Assembly: GCA_947487765.1 (NCBI GenBank)
Contig: CANKXO010000001.1
Location: forward strand, 1-64,000
Reading direction: 5' to 3'
Length of the DNA stretch: 64,000 nucleotides
DNA from: an uncultured Pseudomonadales bacterium
GTDB taxonomy: Bacteria; Pseudomonadota; Gammaproteobacteria; Pseudomonadales; Cellvibrionaceae
Positions within the stretch are counted from its first letter, which is position 1. Every line of letters starts with the position of its first letter. The notes under the pieces are model-generated. The model had not been told where the DNA came from. It saw only the letters and a program-made list of their open reading frames with translations, and ran no database searches. Made by a program: the position numbers and the translations under genes. Below are positions 1-9,804 of the stretch, in pieces.

Positions 1-1806
1 ACGAATGCAGCAGCGCAGGCATTGAATGCGGGCGACAGTGTCACGGATACATTCAGTTACACGATAGAAGACAGTGATGGTGATGCTTCAACTGAAACAG
101 TAACACTAACAATCTCTGGTACAAATGATGCCCCTGTTATCACTACATCAAATGGCTCTGTTAGTTTTACTACCGTAACTGAAAGTGTTGAATTTACCGG
201 TCCTGATTACGTAACTCCCCCAGGTTTTGATGAGACAGCAGCAACGGGAGTTGACCCTTCTAATTTGACCGTGGCAGAAGCAAGTAATGTAACTCTGACT
301 TTTGAATCATCTGCAGCGGGTGGAGGTGTTAATAATACATTTGGTTATTACGAAATAGATCGTGATACTGGAGAAATTTCTAATACTACAATTGTTTGGG
401 GTAACACTACAGAAGGGCCAGGCTCCGATCAGAGAACAACAGGAGAGACCTTTAGCTTACCTGCCCCTTTATCTGCTGGCAGTGAAATTGGGTTCTTTTT
501 ACTGCAAGATGGTGCGGATATGCATCCTGCTATATTGGGTGATGCTACAATATTGGCAGATTTAGCTGACTCAACAACTGGAGCATTTGTACGTTTCGAA
601 ACAACAGATGATGGGTTTACAAGCACTGGTGTGCCTGCAGAAACAGGTGATGCTGCTCCTGACCCGGGTGCGGGTGTATTCCCTCCTATACTAGTTTACT
701 ATGCTAACTCTGACCCTGGAACTGTGGGTATTCCGCTGCTAGGACAAAGTTTCCCTGGTTCTGATCCCAGCGATCCTCCTCAAGCACCTGTCCATTCAAA
801 TCTTCCAAATTTAAATGGTGATAGCAGAGATGGTGATCTTCTGGAGCATGTTGTTTCTGGCGTAACCCCTGGCAATCCTAATTCATTGACTATTTCGTTT
901 GAGGACTTCGTTGCTCCTCTGCCTGAAGTTGATCCTACTCTTGGAGTGGATTGGGATTTGGTAGACTTAGTGTTCACGGTTGAGATAGAGAGTGTTGGAA
1001 TTAATATTACGCAAATCGATCCAACTTTAGATATTGTTGATGTAGATAGTACAGAATTATCCTCTGCCACTATCCGCATAGCCGTAGGTTCTGACACAGA
1101 TGAGCTTATTATTGACGCAGCCGACCTAGCTGGGACGGGCATTACAACTACAGGTTTTGATCCGGTAAGTAATACACTGACACTAACCGGCGATTCTAGT
1201 ATTACCAATTACGAAAGTGTAATCCAAGCTATTCAATTGACTAGCCCTGATGGAAATAGTGACCCGAGAGTTATCGAGTACACAGCTACAGATGCTGAAG
1301 GTGCAACTAGTACGATTGCAATCGTTGGTCTTAATACCGATACTCCTTCTGCTGGAGATGATGTGATTGCTGGTGAAGCAGGCGCTGATTCTATTTTAGG
1401 ATTGGCTGGCGATGATATTATTTTTGGTGGTGACGGAGGCGATACCTTAACGGGGGGAGCAGGTTCAGATACCTTAAGTGGTGGTGCTGGCTCTAATACT
1501 TTTGCTTGGGAAGCAGCAGATGCAGATGGTTCCACAGATACTATCACTGACTTTACAGCAGGAGCCGGTGGGGATGTTTTGGACTTTTCTGATCTTCTAC
1601 AAGGCGAAACAGAAGCTATTATTGATAACTTCCTTACAGTAACTGCTGGCGCAGATAGTGTTATTACTGTTGATGCCGATGGGGTAGGTGCTGATACTGA
1701 TCTTACAATTGTCTTAGAAGGTGTGGATCTTTCAGCTATAGGGGATTCATCAGCTATTCTGGCGCAATTGATCTCAGATGGTAACTTGAACATAGATAAT
1801 CCTTAA
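1..1806 (+). CDS. C-terminal part of a large VCBS/RTX type I-secreted protein (partial)
   Basis: The reading frame is open from base 1, so the protein starts upstream of the window and only about 600 C-terminal residues are seen. Visible in order are the end of a VCBS-type repeat (ending in the typical SGTNDAPV), a DUF4114-like segment (FGYYEID then EIGFFLLQDG), a second beta-rich region, RTX nonapeptide repeats near residues 450-490 (GGDGGDTLTGGAGSDTL type), and a T1SS C-terminal target region ending in an Asp/Leu-rich tail. Such proteins are calcium-binding adhesins or exoproteins exported by an ABC-type I system. No secretion genes lie in the window. A strong terminator follows directly. 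The family is clear; the ligand is unknown. Confidence 0.85.
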   Translation, partial: TNAAAQALNAGDSVTDTFSYTIEDSDGDASTETVTLTISGTNDAPVITTSNGSVSFTTVTESVEFTGPDYVTPPGFDETAATGVDPSNLTVAEASNVTLTFESSAAGGGVNNTFGYYEIDRDTGEISNTTIVWGNTTEGPGSDQRTTGETFSLPAPLSAGSEIGFFLLQDGADMHPAILGDATILADLADSTTGAFVRFETTDDGFTSTGVPAETGDAAPDPGAGVFPPILVYYANSDPGTVGIPLLGQSFPGSDPSDPPQAPVHSNLPNLNGDSRDGDLLEHVVSGVTPGNPNSLTISFEDFVAPLPEVDPTLGVDWDLVDLVFTVEIESVGINITQIDPTLDIVDVDSTELSSATIRIAVGSDTDELIIDAADLAGTGITTTGFDPVSNTLTLTGDSSITNYESVIQAIQLTSPDGNSDPRVIEYTATDAEGATSTIAIVGLNTDTPSAGDDVIAGEAGADSILGLAGDDIIFGGDGGDTLTGGAGSDTLSGGAGSNTFAWEAADADGSTDTITDFTAGAGGDVLDFSDLLQGETEAIIDNFLTVTAGADSVITVDADGVGADTDLTIVLEGVDLSAIGDSSAILAQLISDGNLNIDNP

Positions 1807-1826
1807 TCTAAACTGCTCTTAAATCA

Positions 1827-1856
1827 AAACGGCGACTTTCTAGTCGCCGTTTTTTT
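1827..1856 (+). terminator. Rho-independent terminator after the RTX protein gene
   Basis: A stem of CGGCGACT pairing with AGTCGCCG around a four-base loop, flanked by AAAA on the left and a run of seven T on the right. It starts about 20 bases after the stop codon, so it ends the adhesin transcript and isolates the peptidase gene downstream. Confidence 0.9.
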
Positions 1857-1913
1857 ATGCCTATTCAAAAATAAATTGATGGTTTTACTTAGACCCTTCT
1901 ACAAGGATTGAGT

Positions 1914-2753
1914 ATGATAAGCGCCATGAAAAATATCTATCCAAAATTAATAGCGTTTCTTCTACTTATTGTTGTAAGCAATTTTTCATCCGCTCTTGAT
2001 ATCAAAAGCCCTTGGATTCAAGGCAGGTTGATTATTGGGCAAACTGATCCAGGTAATGGTATCCGTTTTCTTAAGCGCGATGTCCGTGTTAATCCGGATG
2101 GCTTTTTTGCTGTTGGTATAGGGAGGGATGCACCTAAGCAAGTGAAGCTGGTAGAACTATTACCTTCGGGGGTAGAGCGTACGCACACCTTTACTGTAAA
2201 GCAGCGAGAATATAGAGAGCAGCGTATCGAAGGGGTGCCTAAGCGTACGGTGCAAGTACCAGAAGAGGCGTTAACTCGTATTCGTAAGGAAGTGAAACTC
2301 ACTAAGAAAGCTCGTAAGGTTGACTCATCAAGGCAGGATTTTCTTCAACGTTTTCAGTGGCCGGCCAAAGGAATCATCTCTGGTGTGTATGGTAGTCGGC
2401 GAGTGTATAATGGCCAACCTCGTCGGCCCCACTATGGTGTTGATATTGCCGCACCTCAAGGTTCTATCGTTACGGCGCCGATTGCGGGTAAAGTATCTTT
2501 AGTCCATGAAAATATGTATTTTTCTGGCGGCACATTAATTGTTGATCATGGGCATGGCGTTTCCTCTACTTTTATTCATTTACATAAAGTCTTAGTGAAA
2601 GAGGGCGATGTTGTTGAGCAAGGACAGGCAATAGCCGAAATTGGTTCTACAGGGCGAGCAACAGGTCCACATCTCGATTGGAGAATGAATTGGTTTGAGC
2701 AACGTCTGGATCCACAATTGCTGATGGACTCTTTGCCTGAAAGGCGTAATTAA
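1914..2753 (+). CDS. M23 family (LytM-type) metallopeptidase, exported
   Basis: A protein of about 279 residues with an N-terminal signal peptide (MKNIYPKLIAFLLLIVV then cleavage near SSA). The C-terminal half is a LytM/M23 domain: HYGVD supplies two zinc ligands near residues 173 and 177, HLH follows near 222-224, and GPHLDW near 253. These enzymes cut peptide cross-links in peptidoglycan, or serve as inactive activators; here the ligands are intact. I chose ATG 1914 because AAGGA lies six bases before it; TTG 1908 sits one base from that site, and ATG 1926 is also possible. It is likely monocistronic and acts in the periplasm. Confidence 0.85.
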   Translation: MISAMKNIYPKLIAFLLLIVVSNFSSALDIKSPWIQGRLIIGQTDPGNGIRFLKRDVRVNPDGFFAVGIGRDAPKQVKLVELLPSGVERTHTFTVKQREYREQRIEGVPKRTVQVPEEALTRIRKEVKLTKKARKVDSSRQDFLQRFQWPAKGIISGVYGSRRVYNGQPRRPHYGVDIAAPQGSIVTAPIAGKVSLVHENMYFSGGTLIVDHGHGVSSTFIHLHKVLVKEGDVVEQGQAIAEIGSTGRATGPHLDWRMNWFEQRLDPQLLMDSLPERRN

Positions 2754-2810
2754 TACAAATAAAAACTGTAAGCATACAAGCAGATTATTAAAATAGAAGA
2801 CCTGAAAACT

Positions 2811-3005
2811 ATGGATAAAAAATTACTGAAATTATTGGTATGTCCTGTCACTAAAGCGCCATTAGAGTATGATCGCGAAAATCAAGAGTTAATTGCTGTA
2901 GCAAGTGGCCTTGCTTACCCTATTCGTGATGATATTCCTGTGATGTTAGAGTCTGAAGCCAGAGAGTTATCAGATGAAGAAAAAGAGAAGTGGCGTAATA
3001 AGTAG
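2811..3005 (+). CDS. ycaR: Trm112 family protein (YcaR/UPF0434-like)
   Basis: A 64-residue protein with the Trm112/YcaR pattern: [10 protein letters not shown] near the start, [15 protein letters not shown] in the middle and an acidic LSDEEK tail. Only one cysteine remains (CPVT), whereas many relatives have CPxC pairs, so zinc binding by itself is doubtful. In E. coli ycaR lies beside kdsB and lpxK; here it stands between a peptidase gene and a HIT protein gene. Members of the wider family act as small partners of methyltransferases; the role of the bacterial form is unproven. Confidence 0.85.
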   Translation: MDKKLLKLLVCPVTKAPLEYDRENQELIAVASGLAYPIRDDIPVMLESEARELSDEEKEKWRNK

Positions 3006-3080
3006 CTATCTAATCGGTAAACTATCGATGTATAGCAATTTTAATCTAACGTTATCTAAAAAATAACAACTTAAGCCAAG

Positions 3081-3431
3081 ATGAGTATGACTGAAGAAAC
3101 AATTTTCACTAAAATTATTAATGGCGATATCCCATCTGATAAAGTATATGAAGATGATGAGTGTATTTGTATTCGGGATATTACTCCACAGGCGCCGACC
3201 CATTTATTAGTCATTCCGCGTAAGCCTATTCCCCGTTTAGTTGATGCCAGTGATGAGGATAAAGCTTTGCTAGGCCATCTGATGTTAAAGGTAGGCGATA
3301 TCGCACGAGAAGCTGGCGTTGGCGATGGCTTTAGAGTCATTATCAATAATGGTGCTAATGCGGGGCAGACAGTCTTTCATTTACATTTACATATTTTGGC
3401 GGGAAAAACCTTTAGCGAAGGAATGGTTTAG
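3081..3431 (+). CDS. HIT family purine nucleotide hydrolase (HinT-like)
   Basis: A 116-residue protein matching bacterial HinT in length and sequence. It opens with TIFTKIINGDIPSDKVYEDD and carries the histidine triad HLHLH at residues 100-104. HinT proteins are cytosolic dimers that cleave phosphoramidate bonds such as AMP-lysine or AMP-NH2. Two in-frame ATGs (3081 and 3087) are both possible starts and no clear ribosome site separates them. It precedes alaS by about 100 bases. HinT is known to act on adenylates made by aminoacyl-tRNA synthetases, so the neighbourhood is suggestive, but co-transcription is not shown. Confidence 0.9.
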   Translation: MSMTEETIFTKIINGDIPSDKVYEDDECICIRDITPQAPTHLLVIPRKPIPRLVDASDEDKALLGHLMLKVGDIAREAGVGDGFRVIINNGANAGQTVFHLHLHILAGKTFSEGMV

Positions 3432-3535
3432 TGCACAAAGCTTTTATTGATCCATTCTATAGCCATTGTTCATAGATTGTCTTGCCTTGATTAGTTTATA
3501 ATCATCAATCACTTACCTATTAATTTGATCTTTTT

Positions 3536-6178
3536 ATGACAGCCCCATTTGCGAACAGCGCTGATTTGCGCGAAGCCTTTCTACGTTTTTTTGAATCCAA
3601 ACAACATACTCGTGTTGCCAGCAGTTCTCTTGTGCCTGGTAATGATCCCACATTGCTATTTACTAATGCAGGTATGGTGCAATTTAAAGATGTGTTTTTA
3701 GGAAGTGACAAGCGTGATTACAGTCGGGCAGTAACCTCTCAGCGTTGTGTTCGAGCGGGTGGTAAGCATAACGATTTAGAAAATGTGGGCTACACCGCAC
3801 GTCATCACACGTTTTTTGAAATGTTAGGTAATTTCAGTTTTGGTGATTACTTTAAAAAGGACGGAATTATCTACGCTTGGGAATTTCTAACATCTAAAGA
3901 GTGGTTGGCGATACCGTCTGAAAAACTGACGGTGACTGTTTATGCGGATGATGACGAAGCTTATGATTTGTGGAAGCAAGAAATTGGCGTTCCTGAAGAG
4001 CGGATTATTCGTATAGGTGATAATAAAGGAGCTAAATACCAATCAGATAATTTTTGGGCAATGGGGGACACGGGCCCGTGTGGACCCTGCACAGAAATTT
4101 TCTATGACCATGGCGCCGATATTTGGGGCGGCCCTCCAGGTTCGCCAGAAGAAGATGGCGACCGTTTTATAGAAATCTGGAATATCGTCTTTATGCAGTT
4201 CAACCGCAGTGCTGATGGCGAAATGAACCCTTTGCCTAAACCTTCTGTCGATACGGGCATGGGGTTAGAGCGTATCGCTGCGATTATGCAGGGCGTGCAC
4301 AGTAATTATGAAATCGATTTATTTCAAAATTTATTAAGCGCTGTTGCAGATGTCACTAATGCTAAAGACAAAGAAGATAAATCACTGAGGGTGATCGCAG
4401 ACCATATACGCTCCTGTGCATTTTTAGTGGTTGATGGTGTCTTGCCTTCTAATGAAGGCCGAGGTTATGTGTTGCGCCGCATTATTCGTCGTGCTGTGCG
4501 TCATGGGCATAAATTAGGGCAGAAAGATGTCTTTTTTCACAAGCTAGTCCAAGCGCTAGTTAAGGAAATGGGTGATGCTTATCCTGAGCTTAAAAAACAA
4601 CAGGCCCAGGTTGAGAAGGTATTGCTAGCAGAAGAGCATCAGTTTGAGAAAACACTCGAAAAAGGGCTGGCAGTCTTAGAAAATTCATTATCCAATTTAT
4701 CAGGAAAAGAAATTCCTGGTGATGTTGTTTTTGCGCTTCACGATACTTATGGTTTTCCTACTGACTTGACCAATGATATTGCTCGTGAGCGTGAATTAAC
4801 ACTGGATATGGATGGCTATGAAACCTTAATGGCCGAACAGCGTGCACGTGCAAGGGCTGCAGGTAAGTTTACCGTTGATTATACCGATAATATCACTATC
4901 GAGGGCGACACCGATTTTACTGGATATAAGAATTTACTGGATAAAGGGCAGGTCGTTGGCCTGTACAAAGAAGGTAAAGCTGTTGAGCAATTAATCGAGG
5001 GTGATAATGGTATAGTTGTCCTTGATCAAACCCCATTTTATGCTGAGTCTGGTGGTCAGGTAGGCGATACAGGCTACTTAACAGCAGGCGATAACCGTTT
5101 TGAAGTGGGTGATTGCCAAAAGAGTGGTAATAATCATCTTCACATTGGCCATATTCTCGAAGGCGCTATTTCGGTTGGTGATGACGTGGTAGCGGATGTG
5201 GATAATAATTTACGTCAAGCAACGGTGTTAAATCATTCATCAACGCATTTGATGCATGCTGCCTTAAGAAATGTGCTTGGTGATCATGTTGTTCAGAAAG
5301 GTTCATTGGTTGATTCTGAAAAATTGCGGTTTGACTTCTCACATTTTGAAGCGGTGACTGCGCAAGAATTAAAGCTAATTGAACAGCAGGTCAATCAAGA
5401 GATTCGCCGTAATACAGCTGTTGAGACAAACCTGTGTTCAATGGATGAAGCGAAGGAAAAGGGCGCAATGATGCTCTTTGGCGAAAAGTATGGCGATGAA
5501 GTCCGTGTGCTGACAATGGGTGAAGGGTATTCCGTCGAGCTTTGCGGTGGTACTCATGTACAGCGTACAGGGGATATTGGCCTTTTCCGTATCGTCTCAG
5601 AATCAGGTATCGCAGCCGGTGTTCGTCGAATTGAAGCAATCACCGGTGAAAAAGCGCTAGGAATGTTTGATGAGGTGCAGACTGAATTGCAGCAGGCAGC
5701 TCAAATCATTAAAGCTAACCCTGCAAATATGCTTGATAAATTAGAGCAGTTAGTGGCCCAATCCAAAGAGCAAGAGAAGCAGCTAGCTGCAATGCAGGCT
5801 AAAATGGCGGCTGCAGCCAGTGGTGACCTACTAAGCCATACAAAAGATGTCGAAGGTATAGCAGTCTTGGCCCATCAAATTGAAGGGGCTAATGCTAAAA
5901 CCTTAGGGTCCTTGGCAGATTCCCTCAAATCTAAGTTTGAGAGTGGAGTCTTTTTATTGGCTGGCGTAGAGGCCGATAAAGTATCATTGATTATAGGCGT
6001 TACTAAAGACTTAACATCGAGCCATAAAGCAGGTGATTTAATGCGTATTGTGGCCCCAATGGTTGGAGGTAAGGGCGGTGGTCGTCCAGATATGGCACGA
6101 GGTGCGGGTACTGATCCGTCTGGTGTGGACCAGGCTTTAGCCGCTGTTGATGACTGGGTATCAAAAACGAAGAAATAG
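3536..6178 (+). CDS. alaS: Alanyl-tRNA synthetase
   Basis: An 880-residue protein of the usual AlaRS length. The class II catalytic core fills the N-terminal 400 residues, with the signature [15 protein letters not shown] near residue 45. The editing domain carries the zinc motif HSSTH near 565 and the CGGTH motif near 665. The C-Ala oligomerisation domain ends with the glycine-rich [13 protein letters not shown]. It charges tRNA-Ala and clears mis-acylated Ser-tRNA-Ala. The neighbour order alaS-lysC-csrA-tRNA-Ser is conserved in Pseudomonas-like gammaproteobacteria. There is no sign of damage. Confidence 0.98.
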   Translation: MTAPFANSADLREAFLRFFESKQHTRVASSSLVPGNDPTLLFTNAGMVQFKDVFLGSDKRDYSRAVTSQRCVRAGGKHNDLENVGYTARHHTFFEMLGNFSFGDYFKKDGIIYAWEFLTSKEWLAIPSEKLTVTVYADDDEAYDLWKQEIGVPEERIIRIGDNKGAKYQSDNFWAMGDTGPCGPCTEIFYDHGADIWGGPPGSPEEDGDRFIEIWNIVFMQFNRSADGEMNPLPKPSVDTGMGLERIAAIMQGVHSNYEIDLFQNLLSAVADVTNAKDKEDKSLRVIADHIRSCAFLVVDGVLPSNEGRGYVLRRIIRRAVRHGHKLGQKDVFFHKLVQALVKEMGDAYPELKKQQAQVEKVLLAEEHQFEKTLEKGLAVLENSLSNLSGKEIPGDVVFALHDTYGFPTDLTNDIARERELTLDMDGYETLMAEQRARARAAGKFTVDYTDNITIEGDTDFTGYKNLLDKGQVVGLYKEGKAVEQLIEGDNGIVVLDQTPFYAESGGQVGDTGYLTAGDNRFEVGDCQKSGNNHLHIGHILEGAISVGDDVVADVDNNLRQATVLNHSSTHLMHAALRNVLGDHVVQKGSLVDSEKLRFDFSHFEAVTAQELKLIEQQVNQEIRRNTAVETNLCSMDEAKEKGAMMLFGEKYGDEVRVLTMGEGYSVELCGGTHVQRTGDIGLFRIVSESGIAAGVRRIEAITGEKALGMFDEVQTELQQAAQIIKANPANMLDKLEQLVAQSKEQEKQLAAMQAKMAAAASGDLLSHTKDVEGIAVLAHQIEGANAKTLGSLADSLKSKFESGVFLLAGVEADKVSLIIGVTKDLTSSHKAGDLMRIVAPMVGGKGGGRPDMARGAGTDPSGVDQALAAVDDWVSKTKK

Positions 6179-6303
6179 TTGTATTAGTTTTGAGCTAATT
6201 TGGTACAAGCTATTAACTTTTCCCCCTATATGGTGTTAAATACGCAGCCCTTTAGTGTTGGCGCGTAAATCAACATTTTAATTTTTTTACTAAGGATGAA
6301 TCA

Positions 6304-7530
6304 ATGAGCCTTTTGGTTCAAAAATATGGTGGTACATCAGTTGGTACTGTTGAGCGTATTCAGGCCGTTGCTGATAAAGTAGCTGCTTGCCGTGGTCTGG
6401 GAAATGATGTTGTCGTAGTTGTTTCTGCTATGAGCGGAGAGACTAATCGCTTGATTGGCCTTGCCAGTCAAATGCAGGCGACTCCAGATCCCCGTGAAAT
6501 GGACGTACTACTGTCCACAGGAGAGCAGACAACCATCGCCTTATTATGTATGGCACTTAAAGCACGTGGCTGTGAATCTCGGTCTTATACCGGTTCTCAG
6601 GTGAGAATTCTGACTGACGACTCTCATACTAAAGCCAGGATTCAATCTATTGATGAGCACAATATGCGCTCAGACCTTAGTAATGGCAAGGTAGTGGTCG
6701 TTGCTGGTTTTCAGGGGGTTGATGAAAAAGGCAATATCACGACATTAGGCAGAGGCGGTTCAGATACTACGGCTGTTGCGTTAGCCGCAGCCCTTAATGC
6801 CGACGAATGTCAAATATACACCGACGTTGATGGCGTATACACTACAGACCCTAGAGTGGTATCTAGTGCCTGTAGATTAGATAAAATTACATTTGAAGAA
6901 ATGCTGGAAATGGCCAGCCTCGGATCAAAAGTACTGCAAATTAGGGCAGTCGAATTTGCAGGTAAGTACAATGTGCCTCTCCGAGTATTACACAGTTTTC
7001 AAGAAGGTCCGGGGACCTTAATTACACTCGATGAGGAGTTGAATGTTATGGAACAACCTGTTGTTTCAGGTATTGCATTTAATCGCGATGAAGCCAAAGT
7101 AACAGTACAGGGGATTCCCGATATTCCAGGTGTTGCCTCCAGGATACTGACGCCTGTTGGTGAGGCCAATATTGAGGTTGATGTTATTGTTCAGAACGTT
7201 GCAGCAGATAATACGACAGATCTAACCTTTACGGTTAACCGTATTGATATGGATAAGGCAAAAACTGTTTTGGAGGCAGTTGTTGTTGAGTTGGGTGCCG
7301 GACAAATTATAACTGATGATAGTATTACCAAAGTATCTATCGTTGGTGTTGGCATGCGCTCTCACGCAGGTGTTGCAGCCACTATGTTCAAAACTCTTGC
7401 GGAAGAGAATATTAATATTCAAATGATTACAACATCTGAAATCAAGATTTCAGTCATTGTAGATGAACGTTATTTGGAATTGGCGGTTCGCAGCTTACAC
7501 AGTGCATTTGGACTGGATCAAAGTAACTAA
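6304..7530 (+). CDS. lysC: Aspartate kinase
   Basis: A 408-residue monofunctional aspartokinase that makes aspartyl phosphate for lysine, threonine, methionine and diaminopimelate. The N-terminal kinase domain starts with the signature KYGGTSVG and holds FQGVDEKGNITTLGRGGSDTT-type substrate motifs (split here by reading) and TDVDGVYTTDPR. Two ACT domains follow from about residue 265, so feedback control by lysine and/or threonine is expected. AAGGATGAATCA before ATG 6304 supplies the ribosome site. It lies between alaS and csrA, as in Pseudomonas. Confidence 0.97.
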   Translation: MSLLVQKYGGTSVGTVERIQAVADKVAACRGLGNDVVVVVSAMSGETNRLIGLASQMQATPDPREMDVLLSTGEQTTIALLCMALKARGCESRSYTGSQVRILTDDSHTKARIQSIDEHNMRSDLSNGKVVVVAGFQGVDEKGNITTLGRGGSDTTAVALAAALNADECQIYTDVDGVYTTDPRVVSSACRLDKITFEEMLEMASLGSKVLQIRAVEFAGKYNVPLRVLHSFQEGPGTLITLDEELNVMEQPVVSGIAFNRDEAKVTVQGIPDIPGVASRILTPVGEANIEVDVIVQNVAADNTTDLTFTVNRIDMDKAKTVLEAVVVELGAGQIITDDSITKVSIVGVGMRSHAGVAATMFKTLAEENINIQMITTSEIKISVIVDERYLELAVRSLHSAFGLDQSN

Positions 7531-7660
7531 TTATTGTTGATATTTGTTGTGACCCATGGGTAGGCACAATTATATTTATAGTAGCTGAACGGATAGGACT
7601 CGATTAGGTCTTAATCAAGAATAGATACATAACAATTTACAGGATATTAAGGAGGCAGTA

Positions 7661-7852
7661 ATGCTTATATTAACTCGTCGTATTGGTGAGACTCTCATGG
7701 TTGGTGATGAAGTCACTGTGACCGTTTTGGGAATTAAAGGTAATCAGGTTCGTATTGGTGTTAACGCACCTAAAGAAGTGGCTGTTCATCGTGAAGAAAT
7801 CTACGACCGCATCCAGCGCGAAAAAAACCAACCGCAAACAACTGACGAATAA
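7661..7852 (+). CDS. csrA: Carbon storage regulator CsrA
   Basis: A 63-residue RNA-binding regulator, nearly identical in pattern to E. coli CsrA and Pseudomonas RsmA ([16 protein letters not shown], then [19 protein letters not shown]). It binds GGA motifs in mRNA leaders and controls carbon storage, motility and biofilm formation. A very strong AAGGAGG lies just before the ATG. This leader itself holds a GGA motif, so autoregulation is plausible. The conserved lysC-csrA-tRNA-Ser order and the terminator after it support the call. Confidence 0.98.
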   Translation: MLILTRRIGETLMVGDEVTVTVLGIKGNQVRIGVNAPKEVAVHREEIYDRIQREKNQPQTTDE

Positions 7853-7857
7853 GTTAC

Positions 7858-7890
7858 CCGTTACTTTTTAAGAGTAACGGTTTATTTTTT
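7858..7890 (+). terminator. Rho-independent terminator after csrA
   Basis: CCGTTACT pairs with AGTAACGG around a seven-base loop and is followed by TTTATTTTTT. It starts six bases after the csrA stop codon. Confidence 0.9.
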
Positions 7891-8081
7891 GCAATTCGTT
7901 GGTTAATATCCTGCCCTTGATAGGCTAGGCTGTCTTTCGATAATTGTAATAAGTACACGTGTAAATTATTAAGAGGCCAATTCGGAAATCCTTTGTTTTC
8001 TGATTCATCTCTTCTTTGAATTTTCAAAAAATATGGTATGATGCGCCGCTCTTTTTGATGCAGTGCATCCAAATCGATTCC

Positions 8082-8171
8082 GGAGAAGTGGCCGAGTGGC
8101 CGAAGGCGCTCCCCTGCTAAGGGAGTATACCTTGATCGGTATCGAGGGTTCGAATCCCTCCTTCTCCGCCA
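8082..8171 (+). tRNA. tRNA-Ser (anticodon GCU)
   Basis: A 90-base class II tRNA. The acceptor GGAGAAG pairs with CTTCTCC, followed by the discriminator G and an encoded CCA. The anticodon stem CTCCC/GGGAG holds the loop CTGCTAA, with anticodon GCT at 8116-8118, reading AGC/AGU codons. A long variable arm (TATACCTTGATCGGTATC) and the T loop GTTCGAATC follow, as expected for tRNA-Ser. In Pseudomonas a tRNA-Arg usually follows; none is seen here. Confidence 0.97.
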
Positions 8172-8489
8172 TTTCACATTTACTCTCTTTAGGGTATCTA
8201 ACTCCTTAGAAAGGTAACGAAAAATCAGTGCTCCGAAATCCCTGATTTTGGTGACATGCTCGTGGTGGGTAAACACCAACTTTAGGGCTATTCACTTATC
8301 TTTCAATCACTCTGAAGTTCAGAGTTGATAAGGGTTCTCCCAAAACATCGAATGCAGTTCGAAAAGTGCCATTATAGTCTGGTAGTGCTGATTCGCGGTG
8401 TGATTTTTTACTTCTTGATAGGGCTGATAACAGTTTAAAAAGTTTACCTATAGCGTCATTTATAGCAGAGTGGCCAAATACATAAAAGA
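8172..8489. other. Intergenic region after tRNA-Ser
   Basis: About 318 bases between the tRNA and the 3' end of the hupE-like gene. I see no second tRNA, no repeat of the tRNA 3' end and no integrase. An open frame on the minus strand (8296-8556) overlaps the end of the hupE-like gene but has no family features. The accessory genes that follow begin here, so an old insertion next to the tRNA cannot be excluded. Confidence 0.5.
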
Positions 8490-9788
8490 CTATAAAAAAG
8501 TAGATACTAACTGTAGAAAACGCTGGCCTGTCCATATACTGGCAATCGCTATGCAAGGAACGGCAATAGTCCAGCGAATCGCAATAATGCGAGTGGGAAA
8601 TAGTGTGAATAACAATAACCAGCTCACTAAAATAATACCAAGTTGACCAATTTCAACACCTACATTAAATGCTAGTATGCTTGGCCAGATATTTGGAGCA
8701 TCAATTGTTAAAATTTCTGATAGCACAAAAGAAAATCCAAGACCATGTAATAAGCCTATTATTGTTGTCATTACAATTCCGCTTTCTCGTTTTTCCTTTG
8801 AAAGTGCAATAGCCGCAGCGTAGATGATGGATATCGCAATTGCAGTTTCAACAAAAGGTATAAACCAATCTCCTTTTAAGGTGTACCCAAAAAATCCAGC
8901 TGATAAGGTGATGCTATGGCCAATGGTGAACCCAGTTACCCGCCACAGTAAGCCTCTTAAGGTGAGTGCACTAAGAACAAGGCAAATTACAAATAAAACA
9001 TGATCTAGGCCTTTTAAAATATGGTCTATGCCTTCAATGACAAAACTGATAAATGACTGAAGAGCGGAACGAGATATCTCCACTGGTGTATTCAGTAAAC
9101 CGCGAATTCTAAAAATCAGGCTATCATCTCCAAAATGATCAAGAATCAAATTCGCCGTTTCATTTTGAAGTGGCAGCCCAGGATCTAAGCTACTTTGTAA
9201 TTCGTAGTGAGTTATCGTGTTCTTAGTTTTTATAGGATAAAAAACCTCTGCATCAACAACAGTGTCACCTACATAGGTTACGTCAAACTCTTTGTGATAA
9301 ATATCGCCTTTTACCGCTGCTTGTGCTTCCTTGAGTGTTGCGAATGGAGCTTGTTGTAAAGCTGGATAAGCCCGTAGTTTTACAAAATCACCCTTAAGAA
9401 TAATATTGTCAACCTTAATTAAATGTCCATCTATAATAATCTTACCTAGGCCAATAGGGTCTGATCTTAACGCTTCTGGGTCTAGGTAATGTTGAAGTTG
9501 ATCGTTTTCAAATGTATTACGTGTAAATGGTGCGGGATCACGCGTTCCATCACCTTTTTCTGGCCCTAACTTATCAGCAACAAGATAAGCCAGTGGTAAC
9601 CGGATAAACATTCTTAAGCCGTCACCTTCATGGCTGATATGAATGATTCGGAGATTAACATTAAGATTAAAATGGGCACTGACGTTTGTTGATAGAACTA
9701 GGCTTATGAATAAAAAAGCAGTAATAAGAAAAGAATAAAGAGGGATGGCGCAATCATTGCGCCATTTTGATTTTAGATTGCTTAACAT
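8490..9788 (-). CDS. HupE/UreJ-like membrane protein with periplasmic N-terminal domain
   Basis: A 432-residue protein. A signal peptide ends near VSA at residue 38, a beta-rich exported region runs to about 240, and then about seven membrane segments carry the HupE/UreJ_2 motifs GLDHVLF, TGFTIGHSITL, GLLHGLGFSF and FNVGVEIGQL. The histidines in these motifs suggest metal (nickel or cobalt) transport, but the long two-part members are uncharacterised. It lies 16 bases downstream of the metallo-beta-lactamase-fold gene on the same strand, so the two probably form an operon. A perfect 10-bp inverted repeat sits within its first 15 codons. Confidence 0.8.
   Translation of the reverse strand: MLSNLKSKWRNDCAIPLYSFLITAFLFISLVLSTNVSAHFNLNVNLRIIHISHEGDGLRMFIRLPLAYLVADKLGPEKGDGTRDPAPFTRNTFENDQLQHYLDPEALRSDPIGLGKIIIDGHLIKVDNIILKGDFVKLRAYPALQQAPFATLKEAQAAVKGDIYHKEFDVTYVGDTVVDAEVFYPIKTKNTITHYELQSSLDPGLPLQNETANLILDHFGDDSLIFRIRGLLNTPVEISRSALQSFISFVIEGIDHILKGLDHVLFVICLVLSALTLRGLLWRVTGFTIGHSITLSAGFFGYTLKGDWFIPFVETAIAISIIYAAAIALSKEKRESGIVMTTIIGLLHGLGFSFVLSEILTIDAPNIWPSILAFNVGVEIGQLGIILVSWLLLFTLFPTRIIAIRWTIAVPCIAIASIWTGQRFLQLVSTFL
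9745..9765. repeat. Perfect 21-base inverted repeat at the start of the hupE-like gene
   Basis: ATGGCGCAAT and ATTGCGCCAT flank a single central base. In the hupE-like mRNA this would fold over codons 8 to 15, just behind the start codon and 40-60 bases after the upstream gene's stop. On the plus strand it is followed by TTTTGATTTT, which resembles a weak terminator. It could affect translation or message stability between the two genes. Confidence 0.6.
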
Positions 9789-9804
9789 ACAGAAAATCTA
9801 CTTC

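Noticed and set aside
8082-8300. Integration site of a genomic island at tRNA-Ser
   Set aside because: No integrase gene and no repeat of the tRNA 3' end was found downstream in the window.
8296-8556. Open frame of 86 residues on the minus strand after tRNA-Ser
   Set aside because: It overlaps the 3' end of the hupE-like gene by 67 bases and shows no recognisable domain or ribosome site.
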